From the NCBI RefSeq assembly GCF_964204865.1, contig NC_135262.1:9052001-9116000 (forward strand): DNA of 64,000 nucleotides, read 5' to 3'. Both the position numbers and the translations under genes were made by a program. Below, piece after piece: positions 36,001 to 46,079 of this stretch; within the stretch, counting starts at the first letter, position 1; each line of letters opens with the position of its first letter. A model generated the notes under the pieces. It was not told the DNA's origin. It ran no database searches and was given only the letters and a program-made list of their open reading frames with translations. The DNA comes from Styela clava (Eukaryota > Chordata > Ascidiacea > Stolidobranchia > Styelidae).

Positions 36001-37445
36001 GAGAGAGCTCTGAGTGACAACGAAGCAAATCCAGATGTTGAGTTTGTTCAGCCGAGAAGTTTAAATGAAAGCATGTGCAGCGATTTTCAACCCAAGTCAT
36101 TAGAACAGAAGGAAAATCGTGAAATTTCTTCTCCACGATTCGAATCATCTTCCAAAAAGCCTCCCCATAAAGCGTTAGCCTCTCAAGGAACTCATTTTTT
36201 CCAACCAGAGCCGTCGGCTTTAACTCCAGCCCGTTCTGAAGGCCGTAGTGTGTTAGATGAAACAAGTTTATGGCTGTCAGGGTCAACTTTACGCATCAGC
36301 GGTTTCAGTTCAGATGATGACGATCAAGATCACTCTATCAAACCTCGATCAAAGAATGGAAAGCATGAACCTGATAAAAAGAATTCTACTGAAATTTCTC
36401 CTCAACTTGAGGATGCTACTCAAAATGATACATTTACTCTTTCTGATGGTAGTCAAACTCAAATTCAAACTATGGTTTCACTGAGTGACTCTGAGAAAGA
36501 ATCTACTCCAGTTGAGCATGTTACTCAAATTGAAAATATAGTTCCAAAGTCGTCTTCAGAACATGACTCAGAAAGTAGCAGTGACAGAGATCAATCAGGT
36601 TCAGATCAAGAAGATGAACAACGCGATGAGAATTTCGTTCCATTTCAATCAGAGAATGCTTCTATTCCTAACGAAACAGAAGATCATTTCATAAATGAAG
36701 AAAAATTAGATGATGACAAAGAAAAACCTGATAAAAAGCCAAGTCCTAATTACTCTGACCTAAATGAAAATGAAAAATCTGATTTTCAGAATCAAGTGAT
36801 TGTCAATGAAAATAATTCTGATTCTAAACCGATTAAATGCGAAAACGATGAAAATGTGCCTCCCAATGTATGTTCCCAAGAAAAGTCAGCAGGCCAAAAA
36901 CAACTGTTTCCAAGCTTTTTTCCACCCACGCGAGATCTTGAGGCTTCAATGCGAGCTTTACAAGAGGCAACACTAAAGCATAAGGTAGGATTCTGAGTCT
37001 ACCTTTATCGATTACTTTTTTTCGTAAAGTCTCATTCTTATGTCTATGGTCATAGTGGTTTTTCTTTTTACTAATCCCAGATGTTCGTGTGGGTACTGAG
37101 AACCTGTTTAAGGTTCATTCTAATGCTTGTATGTAAATATTTGTTTGTATAACCCACATATTGCCTATGATTCAATGTATAACAAAGAATACAATCTGTA
37201 TACTATATAATATTACATTATAATATTATGATTGGTATTTCATTACTAATATTATAATTTTGTAGCATGATCTTCTGAAGAAAAAGGAATGCTCACAAGA
37301 TGTTGATCAAGAAAGTCAACAAAATACAATTGAGAAAGGTGCTGCGTCCCCACGCAAATTGAAAAAAATTCCGCCAATGCCAAAAGACTATTCCGATGAG
37401 AGGACCCAACGATTAGCTCGTATTTTTAGAACAAAATTTTCATGA
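15097..37445 (+). CDS. C2CD3: C2 domain-containing protein 3 (centriole distal-end protein), complete
   Basis: Thirty exons, all closing in frame, 2451 aa: 15097-15139, 16632-16821, 17221-17377, 17861-18033, 18530-18634, 18730-18854, 19102-19179, 19936-20046, 20188-20339, 21244-21353, 22084-22273, 22508-22621, 23402-23652, 24116-24234, 24461-24588, 25332-25448, 25952-26071, 26596-26713, 27094-27236, 27580-27755, 28113-28236, 29263-29433, 29953-30058, 30846-31066, 32381-32543, 32641-32840, 32933-33093, 33280-33368, 33764-36984, 37266-37445. Diagnostic C2CD3 stretches include RWWGETSDGTLF (N-terminal C2), SLLQQMFY, VRIIIETLSLD, YFVEFRFP, WGQTNPKFNF, YYHPNVRDQ and CQGQLKVAV. Multiple C2 domains follow one another to about residue 1770, then a Ser/Asp/Glu-rich disordered tail. 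In animals C2CD3 acts at the distal centriole, needed for distal appendages and ciliogenesis. Oddities: a GC-AG intron after exon 15, an RS-rich insertion (residues about 188-264), and a 3.2-kb exon 29. The start in exon 1 (MSELRERRPRGRRK) is basic like the vertebrate N-terminus, and its phase matches exon 2. Confidence 0.95.
15428..15492. repeat. 14-bp perfect inverted repeat in C2CD3 intron 1
   Basis: ACAGTACAGCAGTA (15428-15441) is followed after 37 nt by its exact reverse complement (15479-15492). The stem is shorter and the loop longer than a typical microRNA precursor. It may be a small foldback element. Confidence 0.6.
16049..16530 (+). mobile_element. deleted hAT element with transposase C-terminal remnant, in C2CD3 intron 1
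   Basis: Ends CAGGGTTTCCCAAACT and (reverse complement) CGGGGTTTCTCAAAAT are imperfect inverted repeats. Both sides carry the exact 8-bp duplication ATATAGGG (16041-16048 and 16531-16538). On the + strand around 16205-16385 the translation reads LLPFATTHMCEAAFSNFS, a stop, then SRIVVESDLGVCLSQIALRV. This is the hAT C-terminal dimerisation region of the type also found in host SCAND3/ZBED5-like genes. Most of the transposase is missing and the remnant contains a stop, so it is a dead internal-deletion derivative. Confidence 0.85.
20390..20592. mobile_element. 203-bp foldback MITE in C2CD3 intron 9
   Basis: Long terminal inverted repeats of about 38 bp: each arm carries TACATTTGAACCCA twice in tandem, in opposite orientation at the two ends. 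A 9-bp target duplication TCATTTTAT flanks it (20381-20389 and 20593-20601). The 9-bp duplication points to a Mutator-like mobilising transposase (inference). The interior contains GGGTTAGGGTTAG. Confidence 0.85.
21373..21690 (-). mobile_element. tRNA-derived SINE in C2CD3 intron 10
   Basis: In reverse orientation it matches the SINE at 38695-39045 along its length: the 3' end with TGGATAAGACGGCTT, a middle CATGAACTTGGTGGTGGAAG, and a B-box-like GATTCAAACCTG near the 5' end. Diverged copy. Confidence 0.7.
26330..26462. mobile_element. hAT end fragment in C2CD3 intron 17
   Basis: Contains GCGGGCCACAGGCC and ends GGTTGGGAACCACTGCG, whose reverse complement begins CAGTGGTTCCCAACC, the classic hAT terminal sequence. 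Only one end is recognisable. Confidence 0.6.
27370..27512 (+). mobile_element. SINE 5' fragment in C2CD3 intron 19
   Basis: Carries a Pol III B-box-like GGTTCGAATCC followed by body sequence (GTGGTTCACATAACCACTG) shared with the other SINE copies here. The 3' tail is missing. Confidence 0.65.
27905..28085 (+). mobile_element. SINE 3' fragment in C2CD3 intron 20
   Basis: Matches the 3' half of the SINE family: CATACCCGACATGGGCTGG, then TGGTTCGCC, then TTTCCTCTCCCCTGAGATAA and a short AT-rich tail. No tRNA-like head. Confidence 0.65.
28930..29219. mobile_element. hAT remnant in C2CD3 intron 21
   Basis: Inverted GCGGGCCGCA-type motifs near both ends (28976 and 29153-29210) and a terminus GGTTGCACACCCCTTG resembling hAT ends. 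Closely similar in composition to the element at 44375-45090. No exact target duplication identified. Confidence 0.55.
29638..29935 (+). mobile_element. tRNA-derived SINE in C2CD3 intron 22
   Basis: Near full-length copy. The A-box-like GTGCTAAGCGTTAGG and B-box-like GGTTCTAATC form a tRNA-related head, followed by ATGTGCGAGAAAATTGC and a 3' end with TGGCTCGCCATATGATTA. Confidence 0.75.
30555..30765. mobile_element. MITE in C2CD3 intron 23
   Basis: About 210 bp, closely similar to 32068-32275: both carry AAGTTGTGTAAAGGGA, GGGGGTATAT and ACTCGTAATAGAACTAAAAT. Ends GTGTGTACCAA and (reverse complement) GTGTGTACCAGG form short inverted repeats. Non-coding. Confidence 0.65.
32068..32275. mobile_element. 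MITE in C2CD3 intron 24
   Basis: Second copy of the element at 30555-30765 in the same orientation, in the next intron. The interior (AAATTATGGCCTAACC) is shared with the AAGATGGCGG MITE at 44711-44946, so the families are related. Confidence 0.65.
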
Positions 37446-38694
37446 TCACAATATTGCAAAAAATTGTTTTAAGTGTTTTTTTTATCATACATAATAGTAT
37501 ATATGGTATAAAATTGCAGCTCGGCGGAAGGGTGATGTGGCTTCAAATTTGAATTGGATTGGATTGGAGAAATTCAAAGTTGAATTGGAGATTTATTGCT
37601 ATAGATCATGGGTGGCCAACATATTTTCAACTGGGATCGACTAAAATATTCGCAATACGATGTGATCGACTGATAGATTCACACATAAAAATGAATGAGT
37701 ACAATTCATGGCTTGCTAAGTATTCGATCGACGTGTCGGCCACCTTTAATATAGATCAAATACTTCATTACTCATCGATCTCGATTGGTAAATATGTTAA
37801 TAGGTAGGCTATTTGTCTGTTAGACACTTTTGTATGTTACGCTATATCTCACGTAAGCGAGGTTGATGTCGAGTAAAATGTTGAACGTGCGGAAGATCGA
37901 TAAGGTGGCGGTCTCCGATCGCTATCTAGTTTGTGGCTGTTATTTAAATTCTCCATGTATATTGTGTTCTGATTTCGTATTGATATCTTCATATAAATTG
38001 GAGCTAGATGGATGGCATGGGCATTCCATCAATATACATTAAATCTCTCAGCTCGTCAATGCAACTCTTCCTTTATACCCCATCATGATAGGTTAAATGA
38101 ACCCAATCAGAAATACTGTAGATTTCGACTATGGTGAACTTATTATCTTGTGTTTAAAGTAGTGCACCCTGTATGAGTCGGTATTTTCACAAAATTTTGA
38201 GAAAGCTGAAACTGTTTTTTTTTTCACTTCAAGATTTTTGTTATAATCTGTACTCGTTTAAGATCATAAATTATTATGTTAGATACTTTTTTTTGCTTGT
38301 CTTGCTGCTACTTTAGGAATTGTGCCAAGTTTTAGGTTTATTACTCACTTTGTAAGAATGTTTTCCGTCCTATTTTATTATTCAACTTTTCCATGCTGCT
38401 AGTCAGACAGGGTCATTACATCTCATTTCTATTAGAAACTAAGTTGAAACATTTATGTTTCGTCTTCTGCTAATGCGCTGTTACACTAAAATCCCCCAGT
38501 TGGCATAGACTAGCAAATAAGTATTTTTGTTTTTTTTTACTTGGTAGAGCGATTCAGCATGCTGTTTTTGAACTTGTGTGGTATTGCGAAAATGTTGAAT
38601 TATCTGAATTCAAAATATATATATATTTTTTTACTGTGCTTCATTGCATTTTGATGAGTATTGAGTTTGGTTGATGAATCTCTGTGGGCCATCT
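37446..38694. other. intergenic region downstream of C2CD3
   Basis: No gene recognised. About 37600-37950 begins CATGGGTGGCCAACAT, a hAT-like terminus, and contains several ATCGA motifs; the far end is not clear. The rest is AT-rich with short T tracts. A canonical AATAAA close to the C2CD3 stop was not seen. Confidence 0.5.
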
Positions 38695-39045
38695 AGGATA
38701 GGATAGGATAGGATTTACATATTTATCCCGGGGGAGAGGAAAGCCGATAAGACGGCTTATCCATATGGCGAACCACGGCCTCTCGTCCGGTTACCATTCC
38801 AAGTCGGGTATGGGATTAGTTTTTACTGTATTGTTTGTTTTCGGAAGCATGGACTTGGTGGTGGAGGAAGCCGTAACCGACCAGCGGTTACGTGAACCAC
38901 CCAACGACGGCGAGGAGTCCAGCAATCCTCTCGCACATAACCATCCCTACATGGGATTCGAACCTGCGGACCCACGCAGAGTAATTAGAGGTGCGGTGGC
39001 GAGCGTATTCCTAACGCTTAGCCCGTTGAGCCACACCGCCGCGCC
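38695..39045 (-). mobile_element. full-length tRNA-derived SINE
   Basis: Best-preserved SINE in the window. Read on the - strand it has a tRNA-like head (GGCTCAACGGGCTAAGCG A-box region, GGTTCGAATCC B-box), a body with GTTCACGTAACCGCTGG, a 3' part with TGGTTCGCCATATGG, and a (TCCTA)n tail seen on + as GGATAGGATAGGATA. An open frame at 38765-39148 is only SINE sequence. Confidence 0.85.
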
Positions 39046-39195
39046 GATATCTAAAACAATATCTGTTGACTGTTCCCAATACCCTACTCAAGGCCGTGTA
39101 TCCTCAAATGGTTATGTCATCTTATCACTATCTTCTCCCAACATATAAATTTAGATATCATATCTTTTTGTTAGCGATGCGTATAAAAGTTTCGA

Positions 39196-39415
39196 AGAGC
39201 TCACGTAGTATGTGAACCAAGATGGCGGATACCGGAACGTAGTATTTGTCCCAGGTTAGGGTTAGCACATTTTATTCCACTTTTCCTCATTTTAGTTCTA
39301 TTAGGAATTCGGGGCTAGCCAGGGGACTCCCGTAGTATTTGTACCTGAAATTATGGCTAACCTGGTACACATACTACGTTCTTATGTCTGCATCTTGGTT
39401 CACATGCTACATGAG
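39196..39415. mobile_element. diverged AAGATGGCGG foldback MITE
   Basis: Inverted arms GTATGTGAACCAAGATGGCG (about 39208) and the opposed ATCTTGGTTCACAT (about 39392), with interior AATTATGGCTAACC. Older relative of the copy at 44711-44946. Confidence 0.7.
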
Positions 39416-39800
39416 TACCAGATTCGAGTGGAGCACAATAAGTCACATCGAACATATGTTATACCATTACATCGAGCCATCTTAAATACGACGTCGTCGT
39501 CCTCTAGAAAGAGCTACGACCAACATTCAATTTACCCTGCAGATCTTTGAAATCTCAACTAACTGTTACTTCTATAGGGGGAGATGGGTTCCTATCACTT
39601 AATCATAATAAAAAGTGACTACAGAGTCTGAGATGGAGCATAGCTCTGACATAAAAAATGACGAGCTAGTGACAGAGCCATTGTGATTTTTTAACCACCT
39701 GCCCAGCCCTGTGTCGTATATTCCTTGTAGTTTCTGAATTGCGTGAATTTGCACAATCGAATTGTTCCAAATAGCAGATAATAAAATGCCCTTCTCAAAT

Positions 39801-40150
39801 CAGTGGTTCTCAACCTTTTTCAGTTCGACCAAAAATTTCATGTGCACAAAACATAATCAAAAGAATGCAGTTACAACAAAAGTACAATGAAATACGCATG
39901 AGTCTTTCCAACGAGGTTTCTATGCTGCGAGTGAGAATGTGGGGTTAGCTTTGCGGGTTTCAATGCGTCGTTTGAATAAATTTTGGCGCAGACTAGGCAC
40001 ATAGGGAGCGGTACTTTTCCGCTTCCGGGAGCAATAGTAAAACCTAGCGAATACTTCTCATCATACTGCCCAATAAAGTCTCCTCATAATATATTAATAT
40101 TTGGCAGACCGGCGGCAAGGTTGACGCGAACCGGCGGTTAAGAAACACTG
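39801..40150. mobile_element. short hAT-like MITE
   Basis: Begins CAGTGGTTCTCAACC and ends AAGAAACACTG, an imperfect inverted repeat of hAT type. No matching 8-bp target duplication was found (TCTCAAAT versus TTCCCATA), so it is old or truncated. Confidence 0.65.
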
Positions 40151-40599
40151 TTCCCATAGTGGGGGCCGCGAAGCACTTTTATGAGGTTCGTTAAAGAAAT
40201 CTGGTATGATGTTCACAGCTGAATAGTTTTTGTAGTCATGTTATTTTCTATGCTTGCAACTGTGAAAAATCAGAGCTAGTCCGTGCTCTGTTACAGTACG
40301 TGTTCTATTTTCGAAGAGAGCCAAACGTCTAGTAGTTCCATCTCCCGGACAGTGATTGCCGACTGACAAGTAAACTTGTATATCTTGTCGACATACAAAA
40401 TTAACCTGGATTTGAATTCACAAAATTCATATCCTTTCGGGAGTATATAAAGCCGGAAATACCGAATACAATTGCACGAAAAACACCTCATCTTAAATCC
40501 GACACACCAAAACTTTTCTAAGTCTACATACATCGCTTATACACACGGTAACAAAATTAGCATTCTCGCAGATTGTTTGGTTGGAGTTTTAATGCACGT

Positions 40600-43500
40600 T
40601 TATCTCTTGCCGAAGGGACAAAATTGGGATTTTAAACTAATCGTTCTATTATTGTCCATCTTCTTACACTCTTCTATTGTTTCTGGAAACCCGTTGTTTT
40701 TTGTCTCCGGAAGAATGAGGACAAGGAAACCTTGGAAAAAGGAACCTCAATTAGAAAATATCTTAAGGTAACGCAAAGCAAAGAACTAATGAATGATATT
40801 AAACGGTGGTAGAGTGTAATAAACAAGAGAAAAGAACAAAGGAAAACGAGAGACAGAAGGAAAAAGAGTTGGACAACAAATAGAAACAAGAGAGCTAGGC
40901 TCAAATACATGGACACGTAGCGCCACCCAGTGGGAATAATTTTGATGACGTCATAGCGAAAAAAAAGTAATAGCCTTCTGGAGAAAAATTTTATCTTCAA
41001 CCACTGAAAATTTCAAAGCAATTGGTCCAGTATTCGAAAAGAAAAGCGATTTCTTCAAAACGTGTCAAAGAATAAGGACATCAAGAACAACAATAAGAAC
41101 AACAACAACATAATATTGAAACGATCACTATGTCCACTACGTGTCCAAAAAGCGAAGAAACGGAGAAAATGAGCGAGAATATCTCATACCCGAGATCAAT
41201 TCACGTAAGATGATAATAAGAGAAGTGATGTAAGAGGAAGCAGAGTGAATATTTTAAAAAAAATGGTGCTTCTACCTGCCAGGAAGCTTATGACTCCAAA
41301 CACAATATATGGCAATGTTTTCCAGATCGATCCAAGCATTAAGATGAGGATTGCAGACATTCCACCAATTCTAGAAAATCCACTACAACATCCTAGACCA
41401 TTTCCTCTGAAATTATAAATATTTTTATATCACAGAAAACTGGATTCTATAAATGTTTTTGGTTAATATGACATGCTCAGTTTTCTATGGCAAACTTATA
41501 GTGCCGGCAAGAATAACGCGTGGATATTCTACTTGCTTACCATTCATTCCTTCATACAAAACCTACCATACCACAGACACAATATAGGAAGAATTAAAAT
41601 TAAACCTATCAGAAAATGTAATGCAAATCCGTAAACAAATTTAGACTGCGTGATGTGTATATATTTATATAGTGTGCTATACTGTTAGTACCTTATTGGA
41701 GTTGGATATAATTCCGATGTGTATAAATATACTCCGCCAAATGCACCAGTTGTTCCGAATTTTCCAGTCAAAAACAATATTAAAATAAGCCACGACATAT
41801 CTGAAAGATAAATTTAATAATTCACCAGGACTGTGTTATAGGGTGAACGTTTTAATTTATCGGTCAGTTGCTCCCCTACCTTGTGGAACGAACATCATGC
41901 ACAGAAGGGCAGTAGAAGAAAGAAAATTAAAAACACAGACAACTGGTCGTCTTCCCCAGTATTTCATCAGTAATCCTGCACAACAATTCGCTGGAATGTC
42001 AACAAGTCCAGTATAAAATATATTCAAAAAGACATTTCCAGATAATTGCGTTGTGCTGAAGGAAAGGCCGTAGTATATGGATGTAACAGCAAACCTGTTG
42101 AGAAAATTGTTGGAATAACGTATAAGAAACTGGATTACACTACAACATGCTATAACTAAGCTTTTTTTTTTATATAAAACTGTCAATATCTGAACAAAAG
42201 ATATCATAAACCATGATCGTTTTTGTAGCTATGAAGTGATTAATTTGAAAAAAAAAATTTGCAGCGCTAATCTTACTGATTTAAATTCAATTGCTAATTA
42301 ATTAAGTCATGCCAATTTTTAGTTGCCTTTATGGTTTGGCATTGAACTAATTTTTATAACATTACCTCTACCTAAAACGGCTAAATCTGATTTTGGTACA
42401 TACCAATTGTAACAAAGAATAATCGTAATTTTCCGAAGCGTGCGGTTTGTAAAAAGTACAAGAAAAGAAAATTTCGTCAGTATTTCTGGATCGTTTGTAT
42501 TAGCTGGCTTATTGATCATTTCTTCGGATTCTTCATTCCCGCCAATTTCCATTGGTGGTACAAGTTCCTGAATATTAATTTACCATAAAAAACTTCTCCA
42601 ACAAGAAATTGTATAATTTGAATCACCTCACCATTTTTTGTTCGTAACCGTTCAATTTTGCGATTTTGTTGATTATTCTATTAGCATCTTCCAGTCTATT
42701 TCTTGCATATAGCCACCTGGGGGATTCAAGTGCTACTCTAAAATTAAAAGCAATACTTCATTGAAAAAGACTGTTTTCAATACATACCAAAATTGATATA
42801 AAACTGGCTGATGGAAATGTACGTGGATGCAACGATTATCGAACCTACTTCGCGAACAATTCATTACACCTTACCTCCAAAATATAAGAACAATAAATAG
42901 TATGACGACGCTAGAAAGTTGTCCAACTGTCCTCCAGTTTGGAATCAAATATCCAACTAGAGCAAATAGCATGAATCCCACTGGAAAAGTACATTGAAAA
43001 AATTGAGCTGCAATAACGCGATGACGAGAACTTAGTAGCTCCATGCCTATAATACAAAATATATTACTGATATAATTCAAATTTAGGGCCTGAGATCCAC
43101 AAATATGGCAAAATTATTTACCCATGATAAATCCGGCAGTACAAACTCCAATAAATCCGGATCCTGTACACAATTGCATTATGCAGTAAACTGCGAAATT
43201 CCGAACGAAAGTGCTGATGAATTCACCTGCTGCAAGCACATAAAGTGCTATAGCAAATGAGGATTTCCGGCCATATCTGTAATAGTAAAGTACTAAAATT
43301 TGCCAAATACAGTTGGCTATAGAATTTATCCTGAATGAATTTACATTGCTAGGCGGTCGATAGCGTTCGGCAGGAAATTTTAGTTACTTTTCATTTTTTC
43401 TTTTTGTCTTGTCTGGACCCTTTGATTCGCCACAGATTTTGCGCTATCATCAAAACCCAATCAATTTTATCGAATAAGATAAAAAAGCGTAAGGATTCTG

Positions 43501-46079
43501 TAAGTCTACTTCGTGTTCTTAGCTTCGTACTTGATGCTTGGTATTCGTGAAACTATCAAGTTGCTAGTATCGTGTAAGTGCTTAGCAGTGCATTTTAAAT
43601 AATTGTAGCCATGAATAAAAAACAACATCCCAAAAATTATCCAAAGATTCAATATCATTGGTTCGTGACATTTACACATACCTGTCGCTGATTAACCCAA
43701 ATATAACTGAACCGACCAGTACACCAAACATCAACGACAAAGAAGCAATTTGCGCTTTCCATGCATTATCACATACCAGATTGAATCTCGAATCAACAGT
43801 CGAATGAAGTATGTCATTATGATAGCTCCAGCTATGATAGAAAATATTGGGCGCGAATAGAAAATTAACACAGCATAACAACACGGTATATTTAATGTCC
43901 TTACACATTTTAATAGTACAAAAGAACTCATTTTTGCATGATTCCGAGATATCATCAAAACCTCCATTAGACGAAACTTTATTTTAAGTGACTGAATGAG
44001 AAATTACGTCCGAGCTATTGAGTTTCAAAATCTAAAATAGCTAGCAATACTAAATTTTTAAAATTATGTTCAATAAATGTTACAATACCTCGTACATTTG
44101 GTTGTATTAAATGTTTGGTTTTCATGTGTTCGTGTATTTTCAGCAACACTGCTATTGCTGCTGTTGTCGTTTTGAAACCAAAATGAACAATCAATAGGCT
44201 GCAGAACAAGCCCCAAATCATATCTTGATGCAGAAAAGAAAGTGTTACGATTAAAACCTAATGTATCTATAAATATATATATACTATTTTACTAGAGTAT
44301 ATTACATATATATATATATACATATAGCAATTAGCAACCGATATGAATATGATACATAGCAACATAGCCTATAGCAGAGGCGGGCAACCTTTATTACAGG
44401 GGAGCCAGATACAAGTAGCTGGGTGTGAAGACACGGCAGCACCTTTGTTTGAGATAGACTTTCTAGTAGTTGCAGGCACAAAAAATTGTTTCTTTTTGTA
44501 ATTGATCTTACGGCATTGTTAGTGGTCCTTGCAGAAATGGTAAGTTGAAACGAATAAATTTCTAAAGAAAACTGCTATTCAAATTTATTGTCACACCGAC
44601 TTTAAACGAATTCAGTGAGTAACACGTTTTTATAACATTGTGTATTTTGCAACAGGGTTTTACTAGCTAGCTTTACTAATATGACAGTGGCATCCAGGTA
44701 CTGGTATAGGGGTGCTCCCGAAGTATGCGAACCAAGATGGCGGACATCGGAACGTAACATGGGTAACAGGTCAGGGTTAGGCGATAATTTTTTTCCAATT
44801 TTCCTTATTTTAGTCCTATTATCAGTTCGAAGACTAGCCAAGAGCCTCCCGTAGTATTTATACCTAAAATTATGGCCTAACCCTAACCTAGTACACATAT
44901 TACATTCCGATGTCCGCCATCTTGGTTCGCATACTTCGGGAGCCCCGGTATAGGCTTCTCGACGCAAATAAGTTGGAATTGCTCGCACGTACTAGATTAC
45001 CTGAACTAAAAACTTTACCTGAACGTTTCGCGGGCACAATATTCAAAATTGGCACTTCTCCGCGGGCCGCACAATATTTCCTTGCGGGTCGATTTTGAAA
45101 ATATAGATAAATTCATGCTCCACAAGTTTGCAAGCAATATTCAATGGAACTTTGGACGAATCCGTACATTTCCTTCTATTTTTAGTACGGGTGCGTCTTG
45201 TGAGTTGTAACTGAATAACTTAGATGTTGATGGTTACCTTACTTCAAATTTGCAGTCATATCAGGCACAAGCGGCCGAAGTACTTACTTATAACAGTGAT
45301 CAAGTTGTTTTGTATCGTTGTTTAATGGAATTGTTAATAGATCTTGAGTCAACGTCCATGATTTATTGCATACCTGTAAAGATTAGAAAATAGAGGAATA
45401 GATGATTTTAGCCTTGTATAATACGTCCAACTAAAAATCGAAGTGTTGATAAGGACCATAATTGTGATTGAAATAAGACGAATCTTCGAGAAAAGGCGTC
45501 AAATATACTGGTATAATATATATTCTATTTCTGCATCTCTACAGAGACAACTCAGAATTTTGCTAATGGAATACTTCAAACGGGAGATACAATATATCAT
45601 AAAGGGTATTCACAGATCTAGAATATGTTTAGCTGAACGATAAGCATTGTCGTGGGCAATTTTATCTTTTTATAGTCGTAACTATTAATGAACATTTATA
45701 TCGGGTTCGAAATAATTTCATCGGTAAATTTTTCATCGGTATTGACATGTCAAACCTAGGTCGTTGTTAAATCATTCCACCAAAAAGGATTTATAAAGGT
45801 TGTTATATGTTTCACTATTTGAAAATAAACTATTTAAAAGCCATTATTATAATTTCACGATACCTGAGACACTGAAATCTTTATATCTTCCGATGTATTG
45901 CAAAAGTGTTCTGTATTTTTGTCAGTCAGGAGAGCATTACAGAGAAAAGCAATGGGAATCAGCACTGATGTTACCATCATAATGAGAAAAAGTTGTTTCT
46001 GGTATTTGCCGCAATTCTCAGTTATCCTGGAAATTCCATTTTCTATTTTATCTTTATCTCGAATATCTGAATCTGGCAT
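40600..46079 (-). CDS. SLC22 family organic ion transporter, complete
   Basis: Eleven exons in - order: 46079-45864, 45373-45288, 43831-43682, 43276-43122, 43046-42875, 42737-42632, 42567-42404, 42094-41880, 41800-41692, 41406-41276, 40730-40600; 544 aa, the usual SLC22 length. A 12-helix major facilitator: TM1 (residues about 25-50), a cysteine-containing first extracellular loop ending FNLVCDNAWK, the loop motif GLISDRYGRKSS, ESPRWL before the central loop, WFAVTSIYYGLS, KYWGRRP, YLYTSELYPTPIR and the tail motif LPETKNNGFPETIEE. Family members move organic cations, anions, carnitine or zwitterions across the plasma membrane. Which subclass this is cannot be decided by eye. Introns hold repeats at 40880-41155 and 44375-45090. 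Confidence 0.93.
40880..41155. mobile_element. GGACACGTAG-ended repeat in the last SLC22 intron
   Basis: Contains ATGGACACGTAG on the left and CACTACGTGTCC in inverted orientation on the right, with TTCTGGAGAAAAATTTTATC and ACAACAACATAATATTGAAA between. Closely matches 52722-53115. A MITE-like element is likely; the class is unknown. Confidence 0.6.
44375..45090. mobile_element. hAT remnant in SLC22 intron 2, interrupted by a MITE
   Basis: Starts near CAGAGGCGGGCAACC (hAT-like terminus) and ends around CGCGGGCCGCACAATAT and TTGCGGGTCGA, like the elements at 3479-5288 and 28930-29219. The MITE at 44711-44946 is inserted within it. Confidence 0.6.
44711..44946. mobile_element. foldback MITE with AAGATGGCGG-containing inverted repeats
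   Basis: Terminal inverted repeats of about 48 bp with three mismatches: each arm reads GCTCCCGAAGTATGCGAACC then AAGATGGCGGACATCGGAA from the outside in. An exact 8-bp target duplication GGTATAGG flanks it (44703-44710 and 44947-44954). Size is 236 bp with no coding capacity. Diverged copies at 39196-39415 and 5625-5690. Confidence 0.88.

Noticed and set aside
38765..39148. 127-aa frame on +
   Set aside because: It is the reverse strand of the full-length SINE.
40674..41000. 108-aa hydrophobic frame on -
   Set aside because: It overlaps the last SLC22 exon out of frame and a repeat; the in-frame exon (LPETKNNGFPETIEE) explains the conservation.
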